Below, piece by piece: positions 1 through 6,792 of a DNA stretch of 20,102 nt. Location: the NCBI GenBank assembly GCA_019428955.1, contig JAHYJF010000029.1, positions 1-20,102 of the forward strand, in the 5' to 3' direction. Made by a program: the position numbers and the translations under genes. The notes below the pieces were generated by a model. That model saw only the letters and a program-made list of their open reading frames with translations. It did no database searches and had not been told where the DNA came from. The first letter of the stretch is position 1, and each line of letters starts with the position of its first letter. Origin of the DNA: Burkholderiaceae bacterium (lineage in GTDB: Bacteria; Pseudomonadota; Gammaproteobacteria; Burkholderiales; Burkholderiaceae_E).

Positions 1-1
1 G

Positions 2-790
2 CGCGCGCGCGCGCTGGCCACCAAGGTGGTCGGTTACTCGCCGGGCGACGACGCCCACGTGGCCCGCACCCATGGCCTGCTCGATGAAGCGGCCGCGAGC
101 GTGGCCGAAGCCTGCGCCGGCGCCGACCTGATCGTGCTGGCCAATCCGGTGCCGGCGATGCCGGAAGTGTTCGCGCAGGTGGCGAGCTCCGCAGGCGAGC
201 ACGCCTTGATCACCGACTGCGCCAGCACCAAGTCGAGCGTCATCGCCGCGGCGCGCAGCGCCTTGGGACCGGCCTTCGAGCGCTATGTCCCGGGCCACCC
301 GATCGCCGGCTCGGAGCGCAGCGGACCAGGCGCGGCGCGTGCCGACCTGTTTGCCAACCGTCTCTGGCTGTTGTGCCCGGTCGATGAGGCGCAACGCCGC
401 CTCGCATTGCGGCTTGCCGGGTTACTGACCGCGCTCGGCGCGCGAGTGCAGACCATGGATGCCGAGGTGCACGACGCGCTCTTTGCCGAGTTTTCGCACT
501 GGCCGCACGCCCTCGTTTTTGCGCTCTCGGCGGCCATCGCCTCGGGCGAGCACGCCCAACTGGCGGCCGAGTTCAGCGGTGCGGGACTGCGCGATACCAC
601 CCGGATCGGCGCTTCATCGGCGCAGCTCTGGGCCGACATCGTGCTCGACAACCGCGACGCCGTCCTGGAATGTGCGGCGCGCTTCGAGGAATCGCTGGCG
701 CTGGTCGTCGGGGCGATCGCCGCGGCTGATCGCGAACGCCTGGTCGAGGTCTTCGAGCGGGGCGCGCGCTGGCGTCGCCAGGTCGACTGA
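2..790 (+). CDS. tyrA: Prephenate dehydrogenase, 5'-truncated by the window edge
   Basis: This enzyme converts prephenate to 4-hydroxyphenylpyruvate with NAD(P)+ in tyrosine biosynthesis, in the cytoplasm. The reading frame is open from base 2, so about 262 codons are visible. The usual family length is near 290, so the N-terminal NAD-binding GxGxxG strand lies outside the window. Visible signatures are the Rossmann strand LIVLANPVPAM, TDCASTK at about nt 212-232, and the diagnostic GHPIAGSE at about nt 293-316, which carries the catalytic-region histidine. No ACT domain or chorismate mutase domain follows, so this is the monofunctional type. The first ATG/GTG in frame (GTG at 26) lies inside the domain and is not the real start. 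aroA follows after 85 bases on the same strand, consistent with a shared aromatic amino acid operon. The identification is secure; the N-terminus cannot be judged. Confidence 0.95.
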   Translation, partial: RARALATKVVGYSPGDDAHVARTHGLLDEAAASVAEACAGADLIVLANPVPAMPEVFAQVASSAGEHALITDCASTKSSVIAAARSALGPAFERYVPGHPIAGSERSGPGAARADLFANRLWLLCPVDEAQRRLALRLAGLLTALGARVQTMDAEVHDALFAEFSHWPHALVFALSAAIASGEHAQLAAEFSGAGLRDTTRIGASSAQLWADIVLDNRDAVLECAARFEESLALVVGAIAAADRERLVEVFERGARWRRQVD

Positions 791-792
791 AT

Positions 793-834
793 CGACCCCG
801 GACCCGGGCCGCGGTGCGCCGCCGGGCGGGGTCG
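793..834 (+). other. Strong GC-rich hairpin between tyrA and aroA
   Basis: An inverted repeat pairs CGACCCCG (793-800) with CGGGGTCG (827-834). It continues, after a 2-base bulge, with CCCGG (803-807) paired to CCGGG (822-826), giving 13 G/C-rich pairs around a 14-base loop. No T-run follows, so it is not a standard intrinsic terminator. It is followed by TAAAAT (840-845), which resembles a -10 box but has no -35 at the right distance. The hairpin could modulate read-through or protect the 3' end of tyrA mRNA; that role is inference. Confidence 0.5.
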
Positions 835-875
835 CCGGGTAAAATGATGGCTCAACCCCGCAACGAGCGCGCGCC

Positions 876-2216
876 ATGAATTCCCCCGCCAAGCAAAGCT
901 TTCACGTCGAACCGGGCGGCCGCCTCATGGGCCGGCTGCGCGTGCCCGGTGACAAGTCGATCTCGCATCGCTCGGTGATCCTGGGGGCGCTGGCCGACGG
1001 CGTGACCCGGGTGTCGGGTTTTCTCGAGGGCGCCGATGCCCTCTCGACCCGCGACGCGCTGCTCGCTCTCGGGGTGCGGATCGACGGCCCCGATGAGGGC
1101 CGGCTGGAAGTCCACGGAGTCGGGGTCGACGGCCTGCGCCCCGCGCCCGGAGTGATCGACTGCGGCAACGCCGGCACCGCCATGCGGCTGTTGATCGGAC
1201 TGCTGAGCGGCCAGCGCTTCGAGAGCGTGCTGGTGGGCGACGAGAGCCTGGCCCGGCGCCCGATGCGCCGAGTCACCGAGCCGCTGGCCGCCATGGGTGC
1301 GCGCATCGAGACCAACGAAGGCTGCCCGCCGGTGCGGATCTTTCCGGCGCCGGGCAAGTTGCGGGCGATTCGCTACGAAATGCCGGTGGCCAGCGCCCAG
1401 GTCAAGTCGGCGCTGCTGCTCGCCGGGCTCTACGCCGAAGGCCTTACCGAGGTGCACGAGCCGGCGCCGACCCGCGACCACACCGAGCGCATGCTGGGCG
1501 GCTTCGGCGTGAGCCTGACACGCGACGGCCCGTGGGCGCGGATGCGCGGTGGCCAGCGTCTGCGGGCCACCGAGATCGACGTCCCCGGCGATATTTCCTC
1601 GGCCGCGTTCTTTCTCGTCGGGGCCACGATTGCCGCGGGTTCCGACCTGACGCTCGAGCACGTCGGCATCAATCCCACCCGCACCGGAGTGATCGACATC
1701 CTGCGCGCGATGGGCGCCGACATCATCCTCGAGCGCGAGCGCGAGGTGGGTGGCGAGCCGGTCGCGGACCTGCGGGTGCGCGGCGCGCAGTTGCGCGGCA
1801 TCGCCGTGCCGCCCGAACTGGTGCCGCTGGCGATCGATGAGTTTCCGGCCCTGTTCGTGGCCGCGGCCTGCGCCCGCGGGCGCACCGTGATCACTGGCGC
1901 CGAGGAATTGCGGGTCAAGGAATCCGACCGGATCGCAGTGATGGCCGACGGCCTGGCGGCGCTGGGCGCGCGCGTCCGGCCGACCCCCGACGGCATGGAG
2001 ATCGATGGCCGTGGTGACGAACTCGCCCCGTTTGGCGCCGCTCAGGTGGCTTCGCACGGTGATCACCGCATCGCGATGGCGCTGTCGCTGGCAGCGTTGC
2101 GCGGCAGCGGCGCCATCGAGATCGGCGATACCGCCAACGTCGCGACCTCGTTTCCGGGCTTCGTGGCGCTGGCCCAGGGCTGCGGGCTGGCGGTGAGCTT
2201 GAGGGCCGGGCGGTGA
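876..2216 (+). CDS. aroA: 3-phosphoshikimate 1-carboxyvinyltransferase (EPSP synthase), class II-like motifs
   Basis: It joins shikimate-3-phosphate and phosphoenolpyruvate to make EPSP, the sixth step of the shikimate pathway. The protein is 446 residues, normal for the family. Visible motifs are PGDKSISHR (24-32), DCGNAGTAMR (95-104), RPMRRVTEPL, SAQVK (173-177), RDHTE (200-204), NPTR (266-269), DEFPAL with the catalytic Asp321, ELRVKESDR (344-352) and GDHRIAM (395-401). GDKS, SAQVK, RDHTE and NPTR together match the motif set used to define class II EPSP synthases. However, Gly100, equivalent to E. coli Gly96, is retained, while Leu105 replaces E. coli Pro101. The start is ATG at 876 with no strong Shine-Dalgarno. 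The stop overlaps the cmk start as GTGA, implying translational coupling. The function is certain; glyphosate behaviour cannot be read from the sequence. Confidence 0.97.
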   Translation: MNSPAKQSFHVEPGGRLMGRLRVPGDKSISHRSVILGALADGVTRVSGFLEGADALSTRDALLALGVRIDGPDEGRLEVHGVGVDGLRPAPGVIDCGNAGTAMRLLIGLLSGQRFESVLVGDESLARRPMRRVTEPLAAMGARIETNEGCPPVRIFPAPGKLRAIRYEMPVASAQVKSALLLAGLYAEGLTEVHEPAPTRDHTERMLGGFGVSLTRDGPWARMRGGQRLRATEIDVPGDISSAAFFLVGATIAAGSDLTLEHVGINPTRTGVIDILRAMGADIILEREREVGGEPVADLRVRGAQLRGIAVPPELVPLAIDEFPALFVAAACARGRTVITGAEELRVKESDRIAVMADGLAALGARVRPTPDGMEIDGRGDELAPFGAAQVASHGDHRIAMALSLAALRGSGAIEIGDTANVATSFPGFVALAQGCGLAVSLRAGR

Positions 2217-2917
2217 CCGGGTCGGCCGCGGCCGGAGCTGGGATCAGGAATGGGGCGGCTGCCGCCCCGGTGATTGCGATCGACGGACCGACGGCTTCGG
2301 GCAAGGGCGAGATCGCGCGCCGCGTCGCTCAGCTCCTGGGCTGGCACTATCTGGATTCCGGGGCGCTCTACCGGGTCACGGCGCTGGCCGCGTTGCGCGC
2401 CGGCATCGCGCTCGACGACGAGGGCGGACTTGCCGCGCTGGCGCGCGAGCTGCCGGTGAGCTTTGCCGGGGAACGTATTCTGCTCGGCGGCCAGGACGTC
2501 GGCGACCATATTCGCCGCCAGGAGGTCGGTAGCGCCGCGTCGCAAATTGCGACCATCGGAGCGGTGCGCGAAGCGCTGGGAGTGTTGCAGCGCGGTTTCA
2601 GGCGCTGGCCGGGCCTGGTGGCCGACGGCCGCGACATGGGCACCGTGGTGTTCCCGGATGCGGACCTCAAGGTGTTCCTGACCGCGAGCGTCGATTGCCG
2701 TGCCCGGAGGCGCCATAAACAGTTGATAGAAAAGGGTTTTTCTGCTAACCTTCCAAGCCTTTTGCAGGAGCTTTGCGAGCGCGACGCCCGGGACACCAAT
2801 CGGGCACTCGCGCCGCTCAGATCCGCGCAAGAGGCGTTGGTGGTCGATTCGACGCAGATGACGATCGAGGAAGTGCTCGAGCGTATCGTGCAGGAGCACC
2901 GCCGGCGCAACGGCTGA
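2213..2917 (+). CDS. cmk: (d)CMP kinase
   Basis: It phosphorylates CMP and dCMP with ATP in pyrimidine nucleotide supply. The protein is 234 residues, slightly longer than the roughly 220-230 usual, because some 17 residues rich in Ala and Gly precede the conserved APVIAIDGP strand. The start used is GTG at 2213, overlapping the aroA stop (GTGA). A GTG at 2271 sits at the conserved strand itself and would be slightly too short. Motifs in order are the P-loop GPTASGKGE (25-33), YLDSGALYR, GRDMGTVVFPDA, the lid region RARRRHKQL and RDTNRALAPL. Oddly, the P-loop ends in Glu33 (codon 2309-2311) where the family normally has Thr or Ser (GKGT). All other signatures are intact, so the gene looks functional. 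Its place between aroA and rpsA is the classical proteobacterial order. Confidence 0.95.
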   Translation: MTGSAAAGAGIRNGAAAAPVIAIDGPTASGKGEIARRVAQLLGWHYLDSGALYRVTALAALRAGIALDDEGGLAALARELPVSFAGERILLGGQDVGDHIRRQEVGSAASQIATIGAVREALGVLQRGFRRWPGLVADGRDMGTVVFPDADLKVFLTASVDCRARRRHKQLIEKGFSANLPSLLQELCERDARDTNRALAPLRSAQEALVVDSTQMTIEEVLERIVQEHRRRNG

Positions 2918-3031
2918 GACCGAAAACTGGTCACCGCGCACCGTACCCAACGGGCGCGGCGGCGGGTTGACTGTCTTGGTCATTACCAGGGGTCCGGCAC
3001 GAGAGTGACGGACATAACCGCAACTCCGCTG

Positions 3032-3086
3032 GGTTGCAGCAACCGGAACGTTTCCGGCTGGAGCCAAGACCCGGCGAGAACTTTGG
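3032..3086 (+). promoter_or_regulatory. Structured rpsA leader, candidate S1 autoregulatory element
   Basis: Three small hairpins precede the TTG start of rpsA. The first is GGTTG (3032-3036) with CAACC (3040-3044). The second is CCGGAA (3043-3048) with TTCCGG (3052-3057). The third is CCAAG (3064-3068) with C-TTGG (3081, 3083-3086; T3082 bulged). The first two share two bases. Only a weak GGA (3085-3087) lies 9 bases before the TTG, and it is partly covered by the third stem. E. coli rpsA also lacks a strong Shine-Dalgarno, uses a three-hairpin initiation region and is repressed by free S1. The equivalence here is by analogy, not by sequence identity. Confidence 0.5.
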
Positions 3087-3096
3087 AAACAACGAA

Positions 3097-4815
3097 TTGT
3101 CTACCCCAACTCTTAACCAACCCCAACCTGAAAGCTTCGCAGCATTGTTCGAGGAGTCGCTATCCCGTCAGGAGATGCGTACCGGCGAAGTGATCACCGC
3201 TGAAGTACTGCGCATAGACCGCAACCACGTTGTCGTCAACGCCGGGCTCAAGTCGGAAAGCTTTATCCCGATCGAGGAATTCCATGACGATCGCGGCGAA
3301 CTGGATGTCAAAGTAGGCGATTTCGTGCCCGTGGCGATCGATGCGATCGAGGACGGCTACGGCGAAACGCGGCTTTCACGTGATCGTGCCAAGCGCCTGA
3401 CGGCGTGGATCAGCCTCGAGCAAGCTCTCGAGGAAGGCGCTGTCATTGAAGGAACGATTACCGGCAAGGTCAAGGGTGGCCTTACTGTGATGACCAACGG
3501 GATCCGCGCCTTCCTGCCGGGTTCGCTGATCGACACCCGTCCGGTCAAGGATACGACCCCGTACGAAGGCAAGACCTTCGAATTCAAGGTCATCAAGCTC
3601 GACCGCAAGCGCAACAACGTGGTGCTGTCGCGCCGTGCCGTGATCGAGATCGGCCAGTCCGAGGATCGCGAAAAGCTGCTCGAGAGCCTGCAAGAAGGCG
3701 CGATCGTCAATGGCGTGGTCAAGAACATCACCGACTACGGTGCATTCGTCGACCTCGGCGGCATCGATGGTTTGCTGCACATCACCGACATGGCATGGCG
3801 GCGCGTCCGTCACCCCTCCGAGGTGGTGCAGGTCGGCCAGGAGCTGAGCACCAAAGTGCTCAAGTTCGACCAGGAGAAGAACCGCGTCTCGCTGGGCATC
3901 AAGCAGCTGGGCGACGATCCGTGGGTTGGCATCAGGCGGCGTTATCCGCAGGGCACGCGGATGTTCGGCAAGGTCACCAACATTACCGATTACGGCGCAT
4001 TCGTCGAGATCGAGCCGGGCATCGAAGGCCTGGTGCATGTTTCGGAGATGGACTGGACCAACAAGAACGTCAATCCCGGCAAGGTCGTGGCGCTCAACGA
4101 CGAGGTCGAGGTCATGGTTCTCGAGATCGACGAGGATCGTCGCCGCATCTCGCTGGGCATGAAGCAGTGCCGCCAGAATCCGTGGGAAGAGTTTGCCGAC
4201 AACCATCGCAAGGGCGACAAGGTCGAAGGCACGATCAAGTCGATCACCGATTTCGGCGTGTTCCTCGGCCTGGCCGGTGGCATCGACGGCCTGGTTCACC
4301 TCTCGGACCTTTCCTGGAACAAGCCGGGTGAAGAAGCCGTGCGCGACTTCAAGAAGGGTGACGAAGTGGCCGCGGTGGTGCTGGCGATCGACACCGAGCG
4401 CGAGCGCATCTCGCTGGGCATCAAGCAGCTCGACGGCGATCCGTTCAACAACTACGTCGCGATGCACGACAAGGGTGCGATCGTTCACGGCGTCGTCGGT
4501 GCGGTTGATGCCAAGGGCGCCGTGGTCAACCTCGATGGCGACGTCGAAGGTTATCTGCGTGCTTCCGAGATCTCGCGTGACCGGGTCGAGGATGCCCGCA
4601 ACCACCTGAAGGAAGGAACGGAAGTCGAGGTCATGGTGATCAACATCGACCGCAAGAGCCGTTCGGTCAGTCTTTCGCTCAAGGCGAAGGATAATGCCGA
4701 AACGGCAGAGTCGATGCAGCGCCTCCAGGCCGAGAGCGGAGCTTCCAGCGGGACCACCAACCTCGGTGCTCTGCTGCGGGCCAAGCTCGACGGCGGCGGC
4801 GACAACTCGAAGTAG
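3097..4815 (+). CDS. rpsA: 30S ribosomal protein S1
   Basis: S1 binds mRNA on the 30S subunit and helps start translation, especially on structured or weak-Shine-Dalgarno leaders. The frame is open further upstream, but TTG at 3097 gives a 572-residue protein starting MSTPTLNQPQ, matching the family length. The longer version would add residues with no homology. Six S1 repeats are visible, beginning near VITAEVLRID, VIEGTITGKV, IVNGVVKNIT, RMFGKVTNIT, KVEGTIKSIT and IVHGVVGAVD. The third and fourth are the best conserved (NITDYGAFV). The tail SGTTNLGALLRAKLDGG is typical of betaproteobacterial S1. A 179-base gap separates it from cmk and holds a structured leader; no convincing sigma-70 promoter was found there. 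ihfB follows within 100 bases. Confidence 0.97.
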   Translation: MSTPTLNQPQPESFAALFEESLSRQEMRTGEVITAEVLRIDRNHVVVNAGLKSESFIPIEEFHDDRGELDVKVGDFVPVAIDAIEDGYGETRLSRDRAKRLTAWISLEQALEEGAVIEGTITGKVKGGLTVMTNGIRAFLPGSLIDTRPVKDTTPYEGKTFEFKVIKLDRKRNNVVLSRRAVIEIGQSEDREKLLESLQEGAIVNGVVKNITDYGAFVDLGGIDGLLHITDMAWRRVRHPSEVVQVGQELSTKVLKFDQEKNRVSLGIKQLGDDPWVGIRRRYPQGTRMFGKVTNITDYGAFVEIEPGIEGLVHVSEMDWTNKNVNPGKVVALNDEVEVMVLEIDEDRRRISLGMKQCRQNPWEEFADNHRKGDKVEGTIKSITDFGVFLGLAGGIDGLVHLSDLSWNKPGEEAVRDFKKGDEVAAVVLAIDTERERISLGIKQLDGDPFNNYVAMHDKGAIVHGVVGAVDAKGAVVNLDGDVEGYLRASEISRDRVEDARNHLKEGTEVEVMVINIDRKSRSVSLSLKAKDNAETAESMQRLQAESGASSGTTNLGALLRAKLDGGGDNSK

Positions 4816-4834
4816 GGCGGAATCCAGCGGCGGG

Positions 4835-4841
4835 AAGGGAG
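4835..4841 (+). promoter_or_regulatory. Strong Shine-Dalgarno upstream of the long ihfB start
   Basis: AAGGGAG lies 9 bases before ATG 4851, ideal spacing. In contrast, the family-conserved start ATG 4899 has only GGGAG at about 4881-4885 with a 13-base spacer. The site therefore favours translation of a form with 16 extra N-terminal residues. Confidence 0.55.
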
Positions 4842-4898
4842 CGACAAGCCATGGGCGACAATTTCGAAACGATGGTCGACGGGAGCGAGTCTCCAACG

Positions 4899-5198
4899 AT
4901 GACCAAATCGGAGTTGATCGTCCGGCTTGCCGAGCACTACCCGCAGCTGGTGACCAAGGATGCCGAGTTTGCAGTAAGGACTATCCTCGATGCGATGGCC
5001 AGGACCCTGAGCGATGGCCACCGCATCGAGATTCGTGGCTTTGGCAGCTTCGCGCTGTCGCGCCGGCCACCGCGGGTGGGGCGCAATCCGAAGTCGGGCG
5101 AGAAGGTGATGGTGCCCGAGAAGCGGGTCCCACATTTCAAGCCGGGCAAGGATTTGCGCGAACGCGTCGACTCACAGCCGAAAGCCGCAACACTTTGA
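4899..5198 (+). CDS. ihfB: Integration host factor subunit beta
   Basis: IHF-beta pairs with IHF-alpha (not in this window) to bind and sharply bend DNA in transcription, replication and recombination. From ATG 4899 the protein is 99 residues and begins MTKSELIVRLAEHYP, as in the family. The dimer-forming helices are followed by the DNA-binding arm GRNPKSGEKVMVPEKRVPHFKPGK, here described by its key residues Arg-Asn-Pro at the arm tip where the intercalating proline sits. IEIRGFGSF is the signature strand before the arm. ATG 4851 is in frame, has a better ribosome-binding site and would add 16 residues (GDNFETMVDGSESPT after Met); I prefer 4899 on family length. It sits between rpsA and lapA, the common proteobacterial order. 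Confidence 0.93.
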   Translation: MTKSELIVRLAEHYPQLVTKDAEFAVRTILDAMARTLSDGHRIEIRGFGSFALSRRPPRVGRNPKSGEKVMVPEKRVPHFKPGKDLRERVDSQPKAATL

Positions 5199-5226
5199 AC
5201 GATCGGACACCCCATTGGAGGGAACG

Positions 5227-5550
5227 ATGCGTTTGCTGACCTGGATATTCAACCTGGCGCTGTTCGTGCTGGCGCTGGGTTTCGCGGTTTCCAATACGGC
5301 CACGACCGAATTGCACTTCCTGCCGGTCGGCAAGGACGCGGTCTGGAGCGCGCCACTGGTGATCTTCCTGCTGGTGTTCTTCGCTGTCGGGGTGGTGATC
5401 GGCCTGCTCGTCACCGTGCCAACCTATTTCAGGAACCGTCGCGAGATTTCGCGCCTGCGCAAGGAAATCAAGCTCGCCATGCGCGCCCAGTCGGCGCCGG
5501 CCGAACGCCCGGCGGACATGGCGATTCCGCCGGTAAGTCTGGGCGGCTGA
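5227..5550 (+). CDS. lapA: Lipopolysaccharide assembly protein A (DUF1049)
   Basis: LapA is a small inner-membrane protein that works with LapB in coordinating LPS synthesis and assembly. From ATG 5227, with GGAGGG at 5217-5222, it is 107 residues; the in-frame TTG at 5215 would swallow that ribosome-binding site. Two membrane segments are visible, at about residues 4-22 (LLTWIFNLALFVLALGFAV) and 42-62 (the LVIFLLVFFAVGVVIGLL stretch). A short charged helix of coiled-coil type (RNRREISRLRKEIKLAM, about 68-85) follows in the cytoplasm. The last 20 residues are Pro/Ala-rich. It lies 28 bases after ihfB and 9 bases before lapB, clearly one transcription unit with the latter. Confidence 0.9.
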   Translation: MRLLTWIFNLALFVLALGFAVSNTATTELHFLPVGKDAVWSAPLVIFLLVFFAVGVVIGLLVTVPTYFRNRREISRLRKEIKLAMRAQSAPAERPADMAIPPVSLGG

Positions 5551-5559
5551 CCGGTCGGC

Positions 5560-6762
5560 ATGGACTCCGACCTCTGGTGGTTGGTAGCGGTACCGCTGAG
5601 TTTTGGCGCTGGATGGTTGGCGGCGAGGCTTGAAAGTCGCTCGGCCCAGGCGCGCACCGACGCGCTGCCGGCGGCGTACTTCCGGGGGCTGAACTTACTG
5701 CTCGACGAGCAGCACGAGCAGGCGATCGACGAGTTCGTCAACATCGTCCGCCTGGAGCCAGAGACCGTGGCGCTGCACTTCGCGCTGGGCAAGCTGTTCC
5801 GCAACCGCGGCGAGACCGACCGTGCGATCCGCGTCCACCAGAACCTGATCGGGCGCAGCGATCTCGACGCCGAGCAGCGTGTCAAGGCACTCCACGAACT
5901 CGGCCAGGACTACCTCAAGGCCGGCTTGATCGACCGGGCCGACGAAACCTTCCAGCGCCTCGCCGGTTCTTCCTTCGGCGCGCGCGCCCTGGTCCAGCGG
6001 CTGCAGATCGCCCAGAGCGTGCGCGACTGGCCGCTGGCGATCGAGCTGGCGCAGCAATCGCAGCTGGCAGAGGGCGTCGATCGCGCGAGCGAGATCGCCC
6101 ACTGTTACTGCGAACTGGCCCAGGCGGCGCTCGAACGCTGCACCAGCGAGCCCGACCAGCGCGCTCATCATCTCGCCCAGGCGCGGGCCGCGATCGACGC
6201 CGCCCGCAGTGCCGATGCCGCCCATCCCCGTTCCTGGCTGCTGCTGGGCCAGTTGGGAGAAATCGAGTCTGACCCGGCCGCCACCCTGGCCGCCTGGCAA
6301 ACGATGGCACAAGTCGGCCCGGCCTACCTGGCTCTGGTCGCGCGCGAGTTCGTTGCCGCGCACGAGACGCTCGGCCGGCTTGCCGAGGCGCTCGAACAGC
6401 TGGAAGCGATTGCCGCCCGGCATCCCTCGGTTGACATCTTCGGCGCCATCCTCGACGCCCGGGCCAAGCGCGACGGTGCCAAGGCAGCGCTCGAGTGGGG
6501 CCGGGGCGCACTCCAGGCCGCGCCCTCGATCCTGGGCTACGACCGGCTGACCGAGTTGCGGCTGGCCGCCGAACCGAGCGAGACCGAACGCGGCGAGTAC
6601 GAGTTGACGCGGGTCCTGTTGCGTGCGCAGGTGCGGCGCCTGTCGCGCTACCAGTGCGGGCATTGCGGTTTCAAGGCGCGCCGCTTCTACTGGCAGTGTC
6701 CGGGCTGCAACCGCTGGGACTCCTACGCACCTTTGCGCAGCGAGGAACTGGAGCGTGGCTGA
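5560..6762 (+). CDS. lapB: Lipopolysaccharide assembly protein B, TPR and rubredoxin-like
   Basis: In E. coli, LapB (YciM) is an inner-membrane-anchored cytoplasmic TPR protein that guides FtsH-dependent degradation of LpxC and so limits LPS synthesis. This protein is 400 residues against 389 in E. coli. An N-terminal membrane anchor spans about residues 5-22 (LWWLVAVPLSFGAGWLAARL). A long tetratricopeptide-like helical region runs from about 45 to 330 (ALHFALGKLFRNRGETDRAI, LHELGQDYLKAGLIDRADE). A C-terminal rubredoxin-type metal knuckle has Cys366, Cys369, Cys380 and Cys383 (CGHC...CPGC). All four cysteines are present, so the domain should be functional. ATG 5560 has only a weak ribosome-binding site, consistent with coupling to lapA. 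rfbB starts 30 bases after the stop. Confidence 0.93.
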   Translation: MDSDLWWLVAVPLSFGAGWLAARLESRSAQARTDALPAAYFRGLNLLLDEQHEQAIDEFVNIVRLEPETVALHFALGKLFRNRGETDRAIRVHQNLIGRSDLDAEQRVKALHELGQDYLKAGLIDRADETFQRLAGSSFGARALVQRLQIAQSVRDWPLAIELAQQSQLAEGVDRASEIAHCYCELAQAALERCTSEPDQRAHHLAQARAAIDAARSADAAHPRSWLLLGQLGEIESDPAATLAAWQTMAQVGPAYLALVAREFVAAHETLGRLAEALEQLEAIAARHPSVDIFGAILDARAKRDGAKAALEWGRGALQAAPSILGYDRLTELRLAAEPSETERGEYELTRVLLRAQVRRLSRYQCGHCGFKARRFYWQCPGCNRWDSYAPLRSEELERG

Positions 6763-6792
6763 ACGCACCCGGCGCGCGTGGCGAGGCTGTCA

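Noticed and set aside
1..14. Run of alternating GC at the window start
   Set aside because: It lies in the open frame of tyrA and reads as Arg-Ala codons; too short and at the edge to claim Z-DNA or a repeat tract.
852..2066. 404-codon open frame antisense to aroA
   Set aside because: Composition-driven shadow; aroA carries every family motif on the plus strand.
2967..2972. TTGACT as a -35 box of an rpsA promoter
   Set aside because: No -10-like hexamer lies 15-19 bases downstream; the sequence there is GC-rich.
3376..4896. 506-codon open frame antisense to rpsA
   Set aside because: High GC in the third codon position makes the opposite strand open; the protein is a low-complexity His/Asp/Val-rich mirror of S1 with no recognisable domain, and rpsA is unmistakable.
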